Shown: piece by piece, positions 50,653 through 57,665 of the stretch
Numbering within the stretch: position 1 is the first letter of the stretch
Layout: each line of letters begins with the position of its first letter
Assembly (NCBI GenBank): GCA_022573285.1
Contig: JACZUF010000001.1
Location: forward strand, 1-64,000
Length of the DNA stretch: 64,000 bases
From: Chloroflexota bacterium
Lineage (GTDB): Bacteria > Chloroflexota > Dehalococcoidia > Lucifugimonadales > UBA3495
Direction of reading: 5' to 3'
The notes under the pieces: model-generated
The model's database searches: none
Seen by the model: the letters and a program-made list of their open reading frames with translations, nothing else
Told to the model about the DNA's origin: nothing
Made by a program: the position numbers and the translations under genes

Positions 50653-51354
50653 TCAGCGGCTGCCCACGTGTTCTTCGGCTTCCCGCAGGTCCTTGAAGGA
50701 GTCCACGCTGCGCCAGAAGCAGCGCGACCTCAAGGCTGCCAGTCGTCCTGTTTGGGCCAGCCGGGGAAATGTCTCGGTTTCGTGGTCGCCCAGATCGGGC
50801 AACTCGGCGGCGATTGAACGCTCGAAGAGGTAGATGCCCCCGTTGATCCAGTGCTCCATCTCAACCTTCTCCCGGAAGCCGGTCACGGTGCCCGTTTCGT
50901 CCATGTCCACCAGCCCGTAGGGGCTGACCATGGGCACCACTAAGATGGTGGCCATGTGGGACTCGTTTGCCGCTCTTCGCTCCCGGTGGCGGGCCGACAG
51001 GTTATCCAGGGTCTCGGCGGTGATGATGTCGCCGTTCAACACGGCCACGGTCTCTTCGGTCTCTGGGACCTTGGGGAACCCCATCTTGATGGCCCCGCCC
51101 CGGCCCAGGGGGGAATCTTCCACGCTGTAGTGGGCATTGATGCCGAAGGCCTTGCCGTCGCCGAAGTAGTCCTTGATGGCCTCCCAGCGGTAACCGGCCA
51201 GAAACACCACGTCAGTCACGCCGCCGGCCTTCAGCCACTCAACCTGGTGTTCCAGGATGGGCTTGCCGCAGACTGGGACCATGGGCTTGGGCAGGGAGTC
51301 GGTCAGCGGGCGGAGTCTTTCCCCTTTCCCGCCGGCCAGGATCAACGCATACAC
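50653..51354 (-). CDS. Sugar-1-phosphate nucleotidyltransferase-like protein
   Basis: A 233-residue protein with LILAGGKGERLRPLTDSLPKP, the NTP-binding loop of GlmU/RmlA/ManC-like enzymes, GKPILEHQVEWLKAGG, LNGDIITAETL (metal Asp), and KVEMEHWINGGIYLF (the sugar-binding N-G-G). It transfers a nucleotide to a sugar phosphate such as mannose or glucose; the exact sugar is unknown. There is no C-terminal beta-helix acyltransferase domain. It starts at GTG 51354 and stands alone next to the MoxR operon. Confidence 0.85.
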   Translation of the reverse strand: MYALILAGGKGERLRPLTDSLPKPMVPVCGKPILEHQVEWLKAGGVTDVVFLAGYRWEAIKDYFGDGKAFGINAHYSVEDSPLGRGGAIKMGFPKVPETEETVAVLNGDIITAETLDNLSARHRERRAANESHMATILVVPMVSPYGLVDMDETGTVTGFREKVEMEHWINGGIYLFERSIAAELPDLGDHETETFPRLAQTGRLAALRSRCFWRSVDSFKDLREAEEHVGSR

Positions 51355-51540
51355 GCTGTGATAGACCTCGCAAGCGACGGACTTAGTGAAACCGGACCGC
51401 CGTATTCCGGTTAATATACCCGCGCCGCCATTAAAGGGTCAATGTGATGCGTGGCTGACTTGTGGGGTGAAGGGGGATTCGGGCGCTGGGGATGCTTGAA
51501 TCGGCGTCAAAGAAGAGTCGGTTGCCCTGTCTGGATATAC

Positions 51541-52041
51541 CTACACGGAGCCATCCCCTCTACCTACCAACTCCCGGATAGGCAGTCCCAGAGCTCGCGC
51601 CAACGACTCCAGCGTCTCGTACCTGGGCGACTGCTCCCCATTCTCGATTCTGACCAGAGTGACCCGGCCGATGCCGGCTGCTTGGGCCAGAGCTTGCTGA
51701 GTTAAGCCGGTGGACTCCCTCAGTTGCCGGATTCTGGCGCCGATGGTCTGCCTGCCCAACAGCGCGACTGCCTCAACCCTTGGCCGGTAGGAGGAATCGC
51801 AGTAGTGGCGAACGAAGTCCCAGGGGAGCTCGACCGTTTTCCCGGATTTGGTGTGCAGAACGAGCTCGTAAGGGTTGGGCAATTCTACCTTGGCGAGCTT
51901 GTCATCAGCTTCGGCTTCGCGAATTTCCTCGAATGGAACCAATCCCCTGAGGCCGTCGGCGAAGGCAATCTCAATCCCTTCCTGCAGCAGTTCCACGGAG
52001 GTCATCATCCGCTCGGCGTTTTTAACTAATACTGCACTCAT
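51541..52041 (-). CDS. DUF2442-like plus HTH (XRE) antitoxin-type regulator
   Basis: A 166-residue protein. Residues 15-90 resemble DUF2442 (EIAFADGLRGLVPFEEI, then a small beta-rich domain); residues 98-160 are a helix-turn-helix of XRE type: IRQLRESTGLTQQALAQAAGI, GRVTLVRIENGEQSP and LESLARALGLPI. The gene lies nine bases behind the DUF4160 gene on the same strand. Together they match a proposed toxin-antitoxin or regulatory pair; the operator found upstream supports autoregulation. Which of the two is toxic is not known. Confidence 0.75.
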   Translation of the reverse strand: MSAVLVKNAERMMTSVELLQEGIEIAFADGLRGLVPFEEIREAEADDKLAKVELPNPYELVLHTKSGKTVELPWDFVRHYCDSSYRPRVEAVALLGRQTIGARIRQLRESTGLTQQALAQAAGIGRVTLVRIENGEQSPRYETLESLARALGLPIRELVGRGDGSV

Positions 52042-52050
52042 ATCTCCACA

Positions 52051-52287
52051 CTACCTGTGGTGAATTTCGTCCCAAGTCCTTCTAACAGCCTCAGCGTGCC
52101 TGGTATAAGCCTGGAGAATGTTCCGGTATTCGCCGGACGGTGGTTCGTCCATGAACCTGCCGCCGTTCAATTCGATGCGGCATACATCTTCGTTGCCAAC
52201 CCACACATGCACATGGGGAGGCTCAAAGTCGTTTTCTCGGGTGTTAACTACAAGCCGATACTGTCCCTCTCTGGCGACGGTCGGCAT
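52051..52287 (-). CDS. DUF4160 protein (toxin-like partner)
   Basis: A 78-residue protein. MPTVAREGQYRLVVNTRENDFEPPHVHVWVG carries the DUF4160 EPPHVHV motif, then the short GRFMDEPPSGEYRNI and a helical end. GGAG lies seven bases before ATG 52287. It shares a promoter with the DUF2442-HTH gene behind it. Function unknown; DUF4160/DUF2442 neighbours recur in bacteria and look like toxin-antitoxin modules. Confidence 0.75.
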   Translation of the reverse strand: MPTVAREGQYRLVVNTRENDFEPPHVHVWVGNEDVCRIELNGGRFMDEPPSGEYRNILQAYTRHAEAVRRTWDEIHHR

Positions 52288-52338
52288 CCCTTGCTCCGCT
52301 GCAAAATTTATCCGGTCTGGACCGCCTCCACATGACTT

Positions 52339-52367
52339 AATGTATCATAAACGATACATGGCATCAA
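52339..52367 (-). promoter_or_regulatory. Promoter with an embedded operator for the DUF4160-HTH module
   Basis: On the minus strand TTGATG (52367-52362) and TACATT (52344-52339) are 17 bases apart. Between and over them lies ATGTATC-N6-GATACAT (52340-52359), a perfect 7-base inverted repeat. A site across -35 and -10 is the classic place for repression, presumably by the HTH protein. Confidence 0.6.
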
Positions 52368-52419
52368 GGTCACCAGGGTTACAAGCGACATGGGAAGAAA
52401 AAGGAAACAGGAAGCACAT

Positions 52420-52493
52420 TGGCTACCCCGCCTGGGTTCGAACCAGGGATTCCAGCTCCAAAGGCTGGCGTGTTACCACTACACTACGGGGCA
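52420..52493 (-). tRNA. tRNA-Gln (anticodon TTG)
   Basis: 74 bases. The acceptor stem TGCCCCG pairs with CGGGGTA (one G-T), the discriminator is G and CCA is encoded. The anticodon stem CCAGC/GCTGG encloses CTTTGGA, giving TTG (codon CAA). The T arm has CCTGGTTCGAACCCAGG (the loop GTTCGAAC-like) and the D arm has GTGTAGTGG. Confidence 0.93.
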
Positions 52494-52591
52494 TCAATAA
52501 GAGGGAATCCGGCCGTCGAAACAGGCCTCGCTATTTATTCTGATGTCACGGCACCTGGCCGTCAAGGCCGGGAGGTGCTGCGCACGCTGGG

Positions 52592-52600
52592 TGCTATAAT
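52592..52600 (+). promoter_or_regulatory. Extended -10 promoter very close to the nitrilase start
   Basis: TGCTATAAT with TATAAT at 52595-52600, perfect. The ATG follows at 52610, only 10 bases later. Transcription would start at or just before the ATG, so the mRNA may be leaderless; no Shine-Dalgarno sequence is seen. Confidence 0.6.
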
Positions 52601-52609
52601 CTCCCGAAG

Positions 52610-53383
52610 ATGAAACCACTTCGGATATCGTTCCTGCATCTGGCCCCCATCACCAGCGAAATTGACCACAACCGCAAGCTGGTGGAGCGAGGCGTCGAGG
52701 TCGCCGCCCAACAGGGCGCACATTGGGTGATAACACCCGAGTTGTGCATCTCCGGCTACCTGTTCATGAAGACGATCGGCACCGATTGGATACTGCCCCA
52801 GCCCGACCCATGGATGAAAGGATTCCTTGGACTGGTGAAGGAGCATGGTCTGACAGTTTTTCTGTCTCACCCGGAGCGGGACCCGGCCACCGATAAGATG
52901 TACAACACCGTTTTCGTCATCGACCGGAACGGCGAGATCATCGGCAAACACCGGAAGGTCAAGGCCCTAGGCGGGGCCGAGTCCTGGTCCACCAGCGGCT
53001 GGAAGATCGACCCCATCGAATGCGACGGCATCAAGACTGGGATACTGATCTGCGCCGATGCCTACAAGAACGAGATCGCCCAGGTGTTCAAGGACAAGGG
53101 CGCCCAATTGCTGGTCTCTCCGGTGTCCTGGGGCCCCGGCCACTGCGGGCCCGACGGAGAGTGGGAGGCCCGGTCGGCCGACACCGGCCTGCCGGTAATG
53201 GTCTGCAACCGCTCGGGCAACGAGGCCGGCGAACTCGATTACAGCCTGGCCGAAAGCGTGGTTGTCCAGAACGGCAAACGGCTCTTGGAGGCCACATCCG
53301 ACCGGTCGGTGGTGCTGTCATTCGACTGGGACATGGACAGCATGTCCATGCTCTCCGACGATTTCGACCGGGCGTATCTCTAG
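52610..53383 (+). CDS. Carbon-nitrogen hydrolase (nitrilase superfamily)
   Basis: A 257-residue alpha-beta-beta-alpha hydrolase. The catalytic triad is present: Glu in VITPELCISGY, Lys in GKHRKVKALGG and Cys in GILICADAYKNE. It hydrolyses amides or nitriles through a thioester; the substrate is unknown. Length is normal. The perfect extended -10 10 bases before the ATG suggests a leaderless transcript. Followed convergently by an amidohydrolase gene. Confidence 0.88.
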   Translation: MKPLRISFLHLAPITSEIDHNRKLVERGVEVAAQQGAHWVITPELCISGYLFMKTIGTDWILPQPDPWMKGFLGLVKEHGLTVFLSHPERDPATDKMYNTVFVIDRNGEIIGKHRKVKALGGAESWSTSGWKIDPIECDGIKTGILICADAYKNEIAQVFKDKGAQLLVSPVSWGPGHCGPDGEWEARSADTGLPVMVCNRSGNEAGELDYSLAESVVVQNGKRLLEATSDRSVVLSFDWDMDSMSMLSDDFDRAYL

Positions 53384-53435
53384 CAGTTATTTCAATATCT
53401 TTTATGACCCGAGGTGGGGTCCTTCGACAAGTCCC

Positions 53436-55052
53436 CTATCCCCCGTAGACCGTTTCACCGCCAACGATGGTCCGTTCGACCTGGATGTCCTTGATCTCAA
53501 ACGGGTCAACCTGGGTGGGGTCGCGGCCCAAGACCACCAAGTCCGCCAGCTTTCCGGGCTCGATGGACCCCTTGATGTCCTCCTCGAAGGAGGCGTAGGC
53601 CCCATTCACGGTGTACAGCCGCAGGGCCTCCTCGACGGACACCCTCTGGCTAACACCCCATTCCTTGCCGGTGCTGTCGGTGCGGGTGACGCAGCTTTGA
53701 ATGCCCAGCAGGGGCTCGAAGGGACCGGGCGGGTAGTCGGTGGCCCCGGTGGACACCACCCCGCTGTCGATGAAAGACCGTTGGGCGAACATCCACTCCA
53801 GCCGCTGCTCGCCGTAGTAGCGCATCTTCTCGCCGTGGTGGTACACGTAGGTGCAGAAGGGCGTCGCGATGCAGCCCAGCGCCTTCATCCTCCCGAGTAA
53901 GTCTGGGTTGACCAGGGTGCAGTGTTCGATGCGGTGCCGGGCGTTGGCCCGCGGATGGGCTTTTTGCGCCTTCTCGTAGGCGGTCAGCACCATGTCGATG
54001 GTCACGTCGCCGTTGGCGTGGATGCAGACCTGGAAGCCGGCCCGGTGCATCGCCATCACCTGTTCCTCGATCTCATCTTGCTCCATGGCCAGGATGCCGT
54101 GGTCGCATTGGGAACCCTCGTAGGGCTGGGACAGGTAGGCGGTCCGGGTGGCGATGGCGCCGTCGGCCACCATCTTGATGCCGCCGATGCGGAGCCGGTC
54201 GTCCCCCAGGCCGGACTTGATGCCGGCGTCCCGGAGGGCGGGAAACTGGGGGTACCACATCAGGGCGTATACCCTAAGCCTCAACTCACCGGCGGCCTTC
54301 CCGTCCTGATAGGTCTGAAATTCCTCGGCCGTCACCCTGGCGTCGTGGACGCTGGTCAGGCCAACCCGGTTCAGCATGTTGCAGATGGTCCTCAGGCCCT
54401 CCCGGCGCACCTCTTCGGTCTCAACCGGGATGAGGCCAAAGCGCACCGGGTCGATGGCGCGCTCGTAGATCATGCCGTTCAACCGGCCCGTGTCGGGGTC
54501 GCGGCCCAGCCTTCCTCCCGGTGGGTCGGGGGTCTCGTCGTTGAACCCGGCCAACTCCAGGGCCGCGGAGTTCATGTAGTAGACGTGTCCCGCCCGGTGG
54601 GCCACCAGGATGGGGTGGGCGGTGCTCACCGAGTCCAAGTCTTCCCGGTAGAGGTGGCGTCCATCGTTCGATGGGGTGCGGTCGGTCTTGGTGTCGTCGA
54701 ACTTGAAACCCTGCACCCATCGGCCGGCCGGCGTTTTCTCGACCCGCTGGCCCAGGGCGGCCTGGACTTGGGCGACGGTGGGCAGGTCGCAGTCGGCGGC
54801 CATCACGTGGCGGACGCCGCTGTTCAACACGTGGATGTGGGCGTCGATGAACCCCGGCAGCACGGTCTTGCCGCCTAGATCCAATACCTTGGTGCCCGGC
54901 CCCACCAGGCCCTCGATGTCTTCGTTGCTGCCAACCCCTAAGAACCTTCCATGGGTCATGGCCAGCGCCTGGGCCGTCGGACGTTCGGAGTCCATGGTGA
55001 TGATGTTGGCGTTTTTGATAACGGTCTCGGCCTTGCCGTTGGCGCTGGTCAT
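53436..55052 (-). CDS. YtcJ-like amidohydrolase
   Basis: A 538-residue metal-dependent hydrolase. TVLPGFIDAHIHVLNSGVRH has the HxH pair, FQVCIHANGDVTIDMVL and HRIEHCTLVNPDLL give later metal-binding His residues, and GATDYPPGPFEPLLGI supplies the Asp region. The family includes N-substituted formamide deformylases and YtcJ. It probably opens cyclic amides. ATG 55052 has GAGGA eight bases upstream; a start at 55067 is possible. The last bases meet a short CTTCGACAAG repeat fragment. Confidence 0.88.
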   Translation of the reverse strand: MTSANGKAETVIKNANIITMDSERPTAQALAMTHGRFLGVGSNEDIEGLVGPGTKVLDLGGKTVLPGFIDAHIHVLNSGVRHVMAADCDLPTVAQVQAALGQRVEKTPAGRWVQGFKFDDTKTDRTPSNDGRHLYREDLDSVSTAHPILVAHRAGHVYYMNSAALELAGFNDETPDPPGGRLGRDPDTGRLNGMIYERAIDPVRFGLIPVETEEVRREGLRTICNMLNRVGLTSVHDARVTAEEFQTYQDGKAAGELRLRVYALMWYPQFPALRDAGIKSGLGDDRLRIGGIKMVADGAIATRTAYLSQPYEGSQCDHGILAMEQDEIEEQVMAMHRAGFQVCIHANGDVTIDMVLTAYEKAQKAHPRANARHRIEHCTLVNPDLLGRMKALGCIATPFCTYVYHHGEKMRYYGEQRLEWMFAQRSFIDSGVVSTGATDYPPGPFEPLLGIQSCVTRTDSTGKEWGVSQRVSVEEALRLYTVNGAYASFEEDIKGSIEPGKLADLVVLGRDPTQVDPFEIKDIQVERTIVGGETVYGG

Positions 55053-55245
55053 GGCGGGATTCCTCATCTGTATATTGATCGTCTAATTGGAGTTGCGGGG
55101 TGCCGGGGCCTGCGGTCATTGTAGGCCCCTTTCCGGCACGGCGCACGGCGGCTGAGCCGGTATGAACCCTGCTGTATGATATTTTGATTGCTGGATAAGC
55201 GCCCCGAACCCAAGTGCTTTTGATCGCTGAATGAAGGAGTCGCAG

Positions 55246-56886
55246 ATGACAACTTCAAGTCTCAATTCGGACCTGGAAGTAGACTTTATTGCCGTCGGAT
55301 CAGGGATGGGAGCAAGCTGCGCGGCCCTGGCGGCCCAATCGCAAGGTCTCGAGACCGTCATCCTGGAAAAATCCGGCAAATTCGGCGGTGGGACGACCTA
55401 TTCCTACGGGATAGTTTGGGTGGGGGACAACCATCTGGAACGGTCTTTGGGGATCCAGGATTCTCGGGAAGACGCCTATAACTATCTGCACCACCTGGCC
55501 GCCGGCCATGAGCTCGAAAGTAACCTCCGGGCATACATCGAAAAGTCCCCCGAAGCACTCAGATTTTTCTGCGACGATGTGGGAATCCCCTTCTATGTGG
55601 TCCCAGGCTTTCCGGATTACTTCCAGGGCATGGCCCCCGGTTCCCTGGGTGAAGGCCGTAATCTGCAAGTGAGGCCTTTCGAGGCCAGGTCATTGGGCGA
55701 ATGGCATGACCACCTGAGGGCTGCTCCGGCGGTCACCCACCGCGCGACATTCGAAGAGGTTGCCGGTTGGGGTGGCCGGGCGCGGCCTCAAAATTGGGAC
55801 CGGCAGCTAATCCGAGAGCGCATGGAAAAGGATATCCGCACCTTTGGGGCCGGTCTCATCGGGCATTTGATGAGCGCGGTGCTGCGGCGGAATATCCCTT
55901 TCCACCTTGAGACCCACGTGCGATCCCTGATACTGGAAGACGGACGGGTCCGAGGGGTCCTCGCTAGGCAAGGGCACAATGAGGTTCGAATCATGGCCCG
56001 GAGAGGTGTTGTCCTAGCTACCGGAAGCAATATCAGAAACGATTCCTTGACCCGGAGGTTCAGCGAGATGCACGCCGCCGAATCGCTCCTTCCACCCAGC
56101 GTGGACGGCGACTCGGTGGTGATGGCGGGCGAGATCGGCGCCGCCATCAGCGTCAAACCGATGTTCCAACAGGACCTGCTCTATGTCATCCCAGGAGAGG
56201 AACACGATGGAGTGCCCCTTTACCGGGGCGTCACCAACAACGAATCGGGGTTTCCGCACAGCATTTTGGTGAACCTGGATGGCAACCGGTTCGCCGACGA
56301 ATCCATCGGCCAACAGGTCGGCGCCACCCTGCGCAACTTCGACGTTCGGCGGCACCGGTACGTCAATGTGCCGTGCTTCTTGATCTTCGATCAGACCTAC
56401 CTGGATAAGTATGGCTTGGGCAGCATTCAACCCGGCCAGGATGTTCCCGATTGGCTCATTCGTAATAGGACGATCAAGGGATTGGCCCAGGAATTGGGCA
56501 TCGACGGCGAAGGCTTAACCAAGACCATCCGGCGGTTCAACCGGTTCGCCGGTTTGGGGAAAGACCAAGACTTTGGCCGAGGCGAGTTTCCCTTCGCCAA
56601 TTCCGTCAGCGGGGACCTTACCCACGAGCCCAACCCAAACCTGGGTCCGCTGAGCAAACCGCCATACTACGGCCTTCCCCTCGAGCCTGCGGCCACCGGC
56701 TCGACCGGTCTCATGACCAACGAGTTCGGCCAGGTGCTGCACCTCCGGGGCCAACCGATCCCAGGGCTCTATGCCTGCGGGAGCACCTGCGCTCACTTCT
56801 ACGGCATCGGCTACCAAGCGGGATGCGAGCTCGGTGGCGCCATGACCTTTGGCTACCTGGCGGCGAGGCATGCGGCGGCGGCATAA
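55246..56886 (+). CDS. FAD-dependent oxidoreductase, KstD/fumarate-reductase-like
   Basis: A 546-residue flavoprotein. The dinucleotide-binding start has FIAVGSGMGASCAALAAQ and VILEKSGKFGGGTTYSYG. The FAD and substrate domain ends with PLEPAATGSTGLMTNEFGQVL, then GLYACGSTCAHFYGIGYQAG and ELGGAMTFGY, typical of 3-ketosteroid dehydrogenase and fumarate-reductase-like enzymes. The substrate is not known; steroid or aromatic catabolism is plausible given other genes. ATG 55246 has AAGGAG seven bases upstream; ATG 55231 would overlap that site. Confidence 0.88.
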   Translation: MTTSSLNSDLEVDFIAVGSGMGASCAALAAQSQGLETVILEKSGKFGGGTTYSYGIVWVGDNHLERSLGIQDSREDAYNYLHHLAAGHELESNLRAYIEKSPEALRFFCDDVGIPFYVVPGFPDYFQGMAPGSLGEGRNLQVRPFEARSLGEWHDHLRAAPAVTHRATFEEVAGWGGRARPQNWDRQLIRERMEKDIRTFGAGLIGHLMSAVLRRNIPFHLETHVRSLILEDGRVRGVLARQGHNEVRIMARRGVVLATGSNIRNDSLTRRFSEMHAAESLLPPSVDGDSVVMAGEIGAAISVKPMFQQDLLYVIPGEEHDGVPLYRGVTNNESGFPHSILVNLDGNRFADESIGQQVGATLRNFDVRRHRYVNVPCFLIFDQTYLDKYGLGSIQPGQDVPDWLIRNRTIKGLAQELGIDGEGLTKTIRRFNRFAGLGKDQDFGRGEFPFANSVSGDLTHEPNPNLGPLSKPPYYGLPLEPAATGSTGLMTNEFGQVLHLRGQPIPGLYACGSTCAHFYGIGYQAGCELGGAMTFGYLAARHAAAA

Positions 56887-57223
56887 AACTGGTGTCGAGA
56901 GGCCAATGACTCACGCGAACCGGCCCCCTGTTTAACTCTCCCCCTTGCGAGTGTGAGAGGACCATCAGCTGATGCGGGAGTCCACTGCCCTACCAGAAAA
57001 ATCCCTTCCCCCGCCTCGGGGGCTTGCCTCAAAAGTGTCATTCTGAGGAGTGAAGTCCCGACGCATCGGGAAAGAATCTTCCAATCATCACCTTGGCAGA
57101 CCCTTCGCTACGCTCAGGGTGACACATGCGTTGCGCCGTTCAAACCAGAAACTAGCTGCGGTCGTTACTTTAGAGGCAAAGCCCCTGGCGGTGGAAGGTT
57201 AGGATTGGGCCGCCTTATCCACA
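56887..57223. repeat. Intergenic region with dispersed repeat copy
   Basis: About 335 bases between the flavoprotein and ruvX genes. It contains GGAGTGAAGTCCCGACGCATCGG (57045 approximately), AAGAATCTTCC, and CCCTTCGCTACGCTCAGGGTGAC (57102-57124), a mosaic of repeats related to those at 19827-19932 and 27488-27680. No gene or RNA was seen. Confidence 0.55.
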
Positions 57224-57658
57224 TCAAGACCCCTGGGACGCCAGGAACCGCTGCAGGATCAGCACCGCCGCTGTCTCGTCGACGGTCGGCCGGTCACGGG
57301 AGGGTTGGACCCCGGACTCACGCAGCAGGGCCTCGGCCTCGACGCTGGTGAAACGCTCGTCCATCTCATGGACGGTCAGGGATTCTTCTTTGCCGATGGC
57401 CCGGCGGAGGGCACGGATGAAACCATGGGCCAGTTTGGCGGAGGGGCCGGTCTCGCCCTGAAGGGTGTAGGGGATGCCGACCACGATGCCCTGGGCCTGG
57501 CGGTCCTGGGCGGCCTTAATAACCTGTTGAACGTCTTGGGCCAGCTTGCTACGGATGAGGTGGCCGGCGGGAAGGGCCAGGCCGCCGGGGCCGCTGACCG
57601 CCAGACCGATGCGGCGCTCGCCAAGGTCCAACGCCATCAGCTTTGGTTGATCGTCCAT
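57224..57658 (-). CDS. ruvX: Holliday junction resolvase-like / pre-16S rRNA nuclease RuvX (YqgF)
   Basis: A 144-residue RNase H-fold protein. MALDLGERRIGLAV carries the first catalytic Asp, VVGIPYTLQGETGP the next loop, VHEMDERFTSVEA the central Glu/Asp and RPTVDETAAVLILQ the last Asp. It matures 16S rRNA 5' ends and may act on Holliday junctions. It begins seven bases after the alaS stop and is co-transcribed with it, a common order. Confidence 0.9.
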   Translation of the reverse strand: MDDQPKLMALDLGERRIGLAVSGPGGLALPAGHLIRSKLAQDVQQVIKAAQDRQAQGIVVGIPYTLQGETGPSAKLAHGFIRALRRAIGKEESLTVHEMDERFTSVEAEALLRESGVQPSRDRPTVDETAAVLILQRFLASQGS

Positions 57659-57665
57659 CCCAGTA

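Noticed and set aside
53922-54878. 318-codon plus-strand frame inside the amidohydrolase gene
   Set aside because: Antisense shadow of a strongly supported metal hydrolase.
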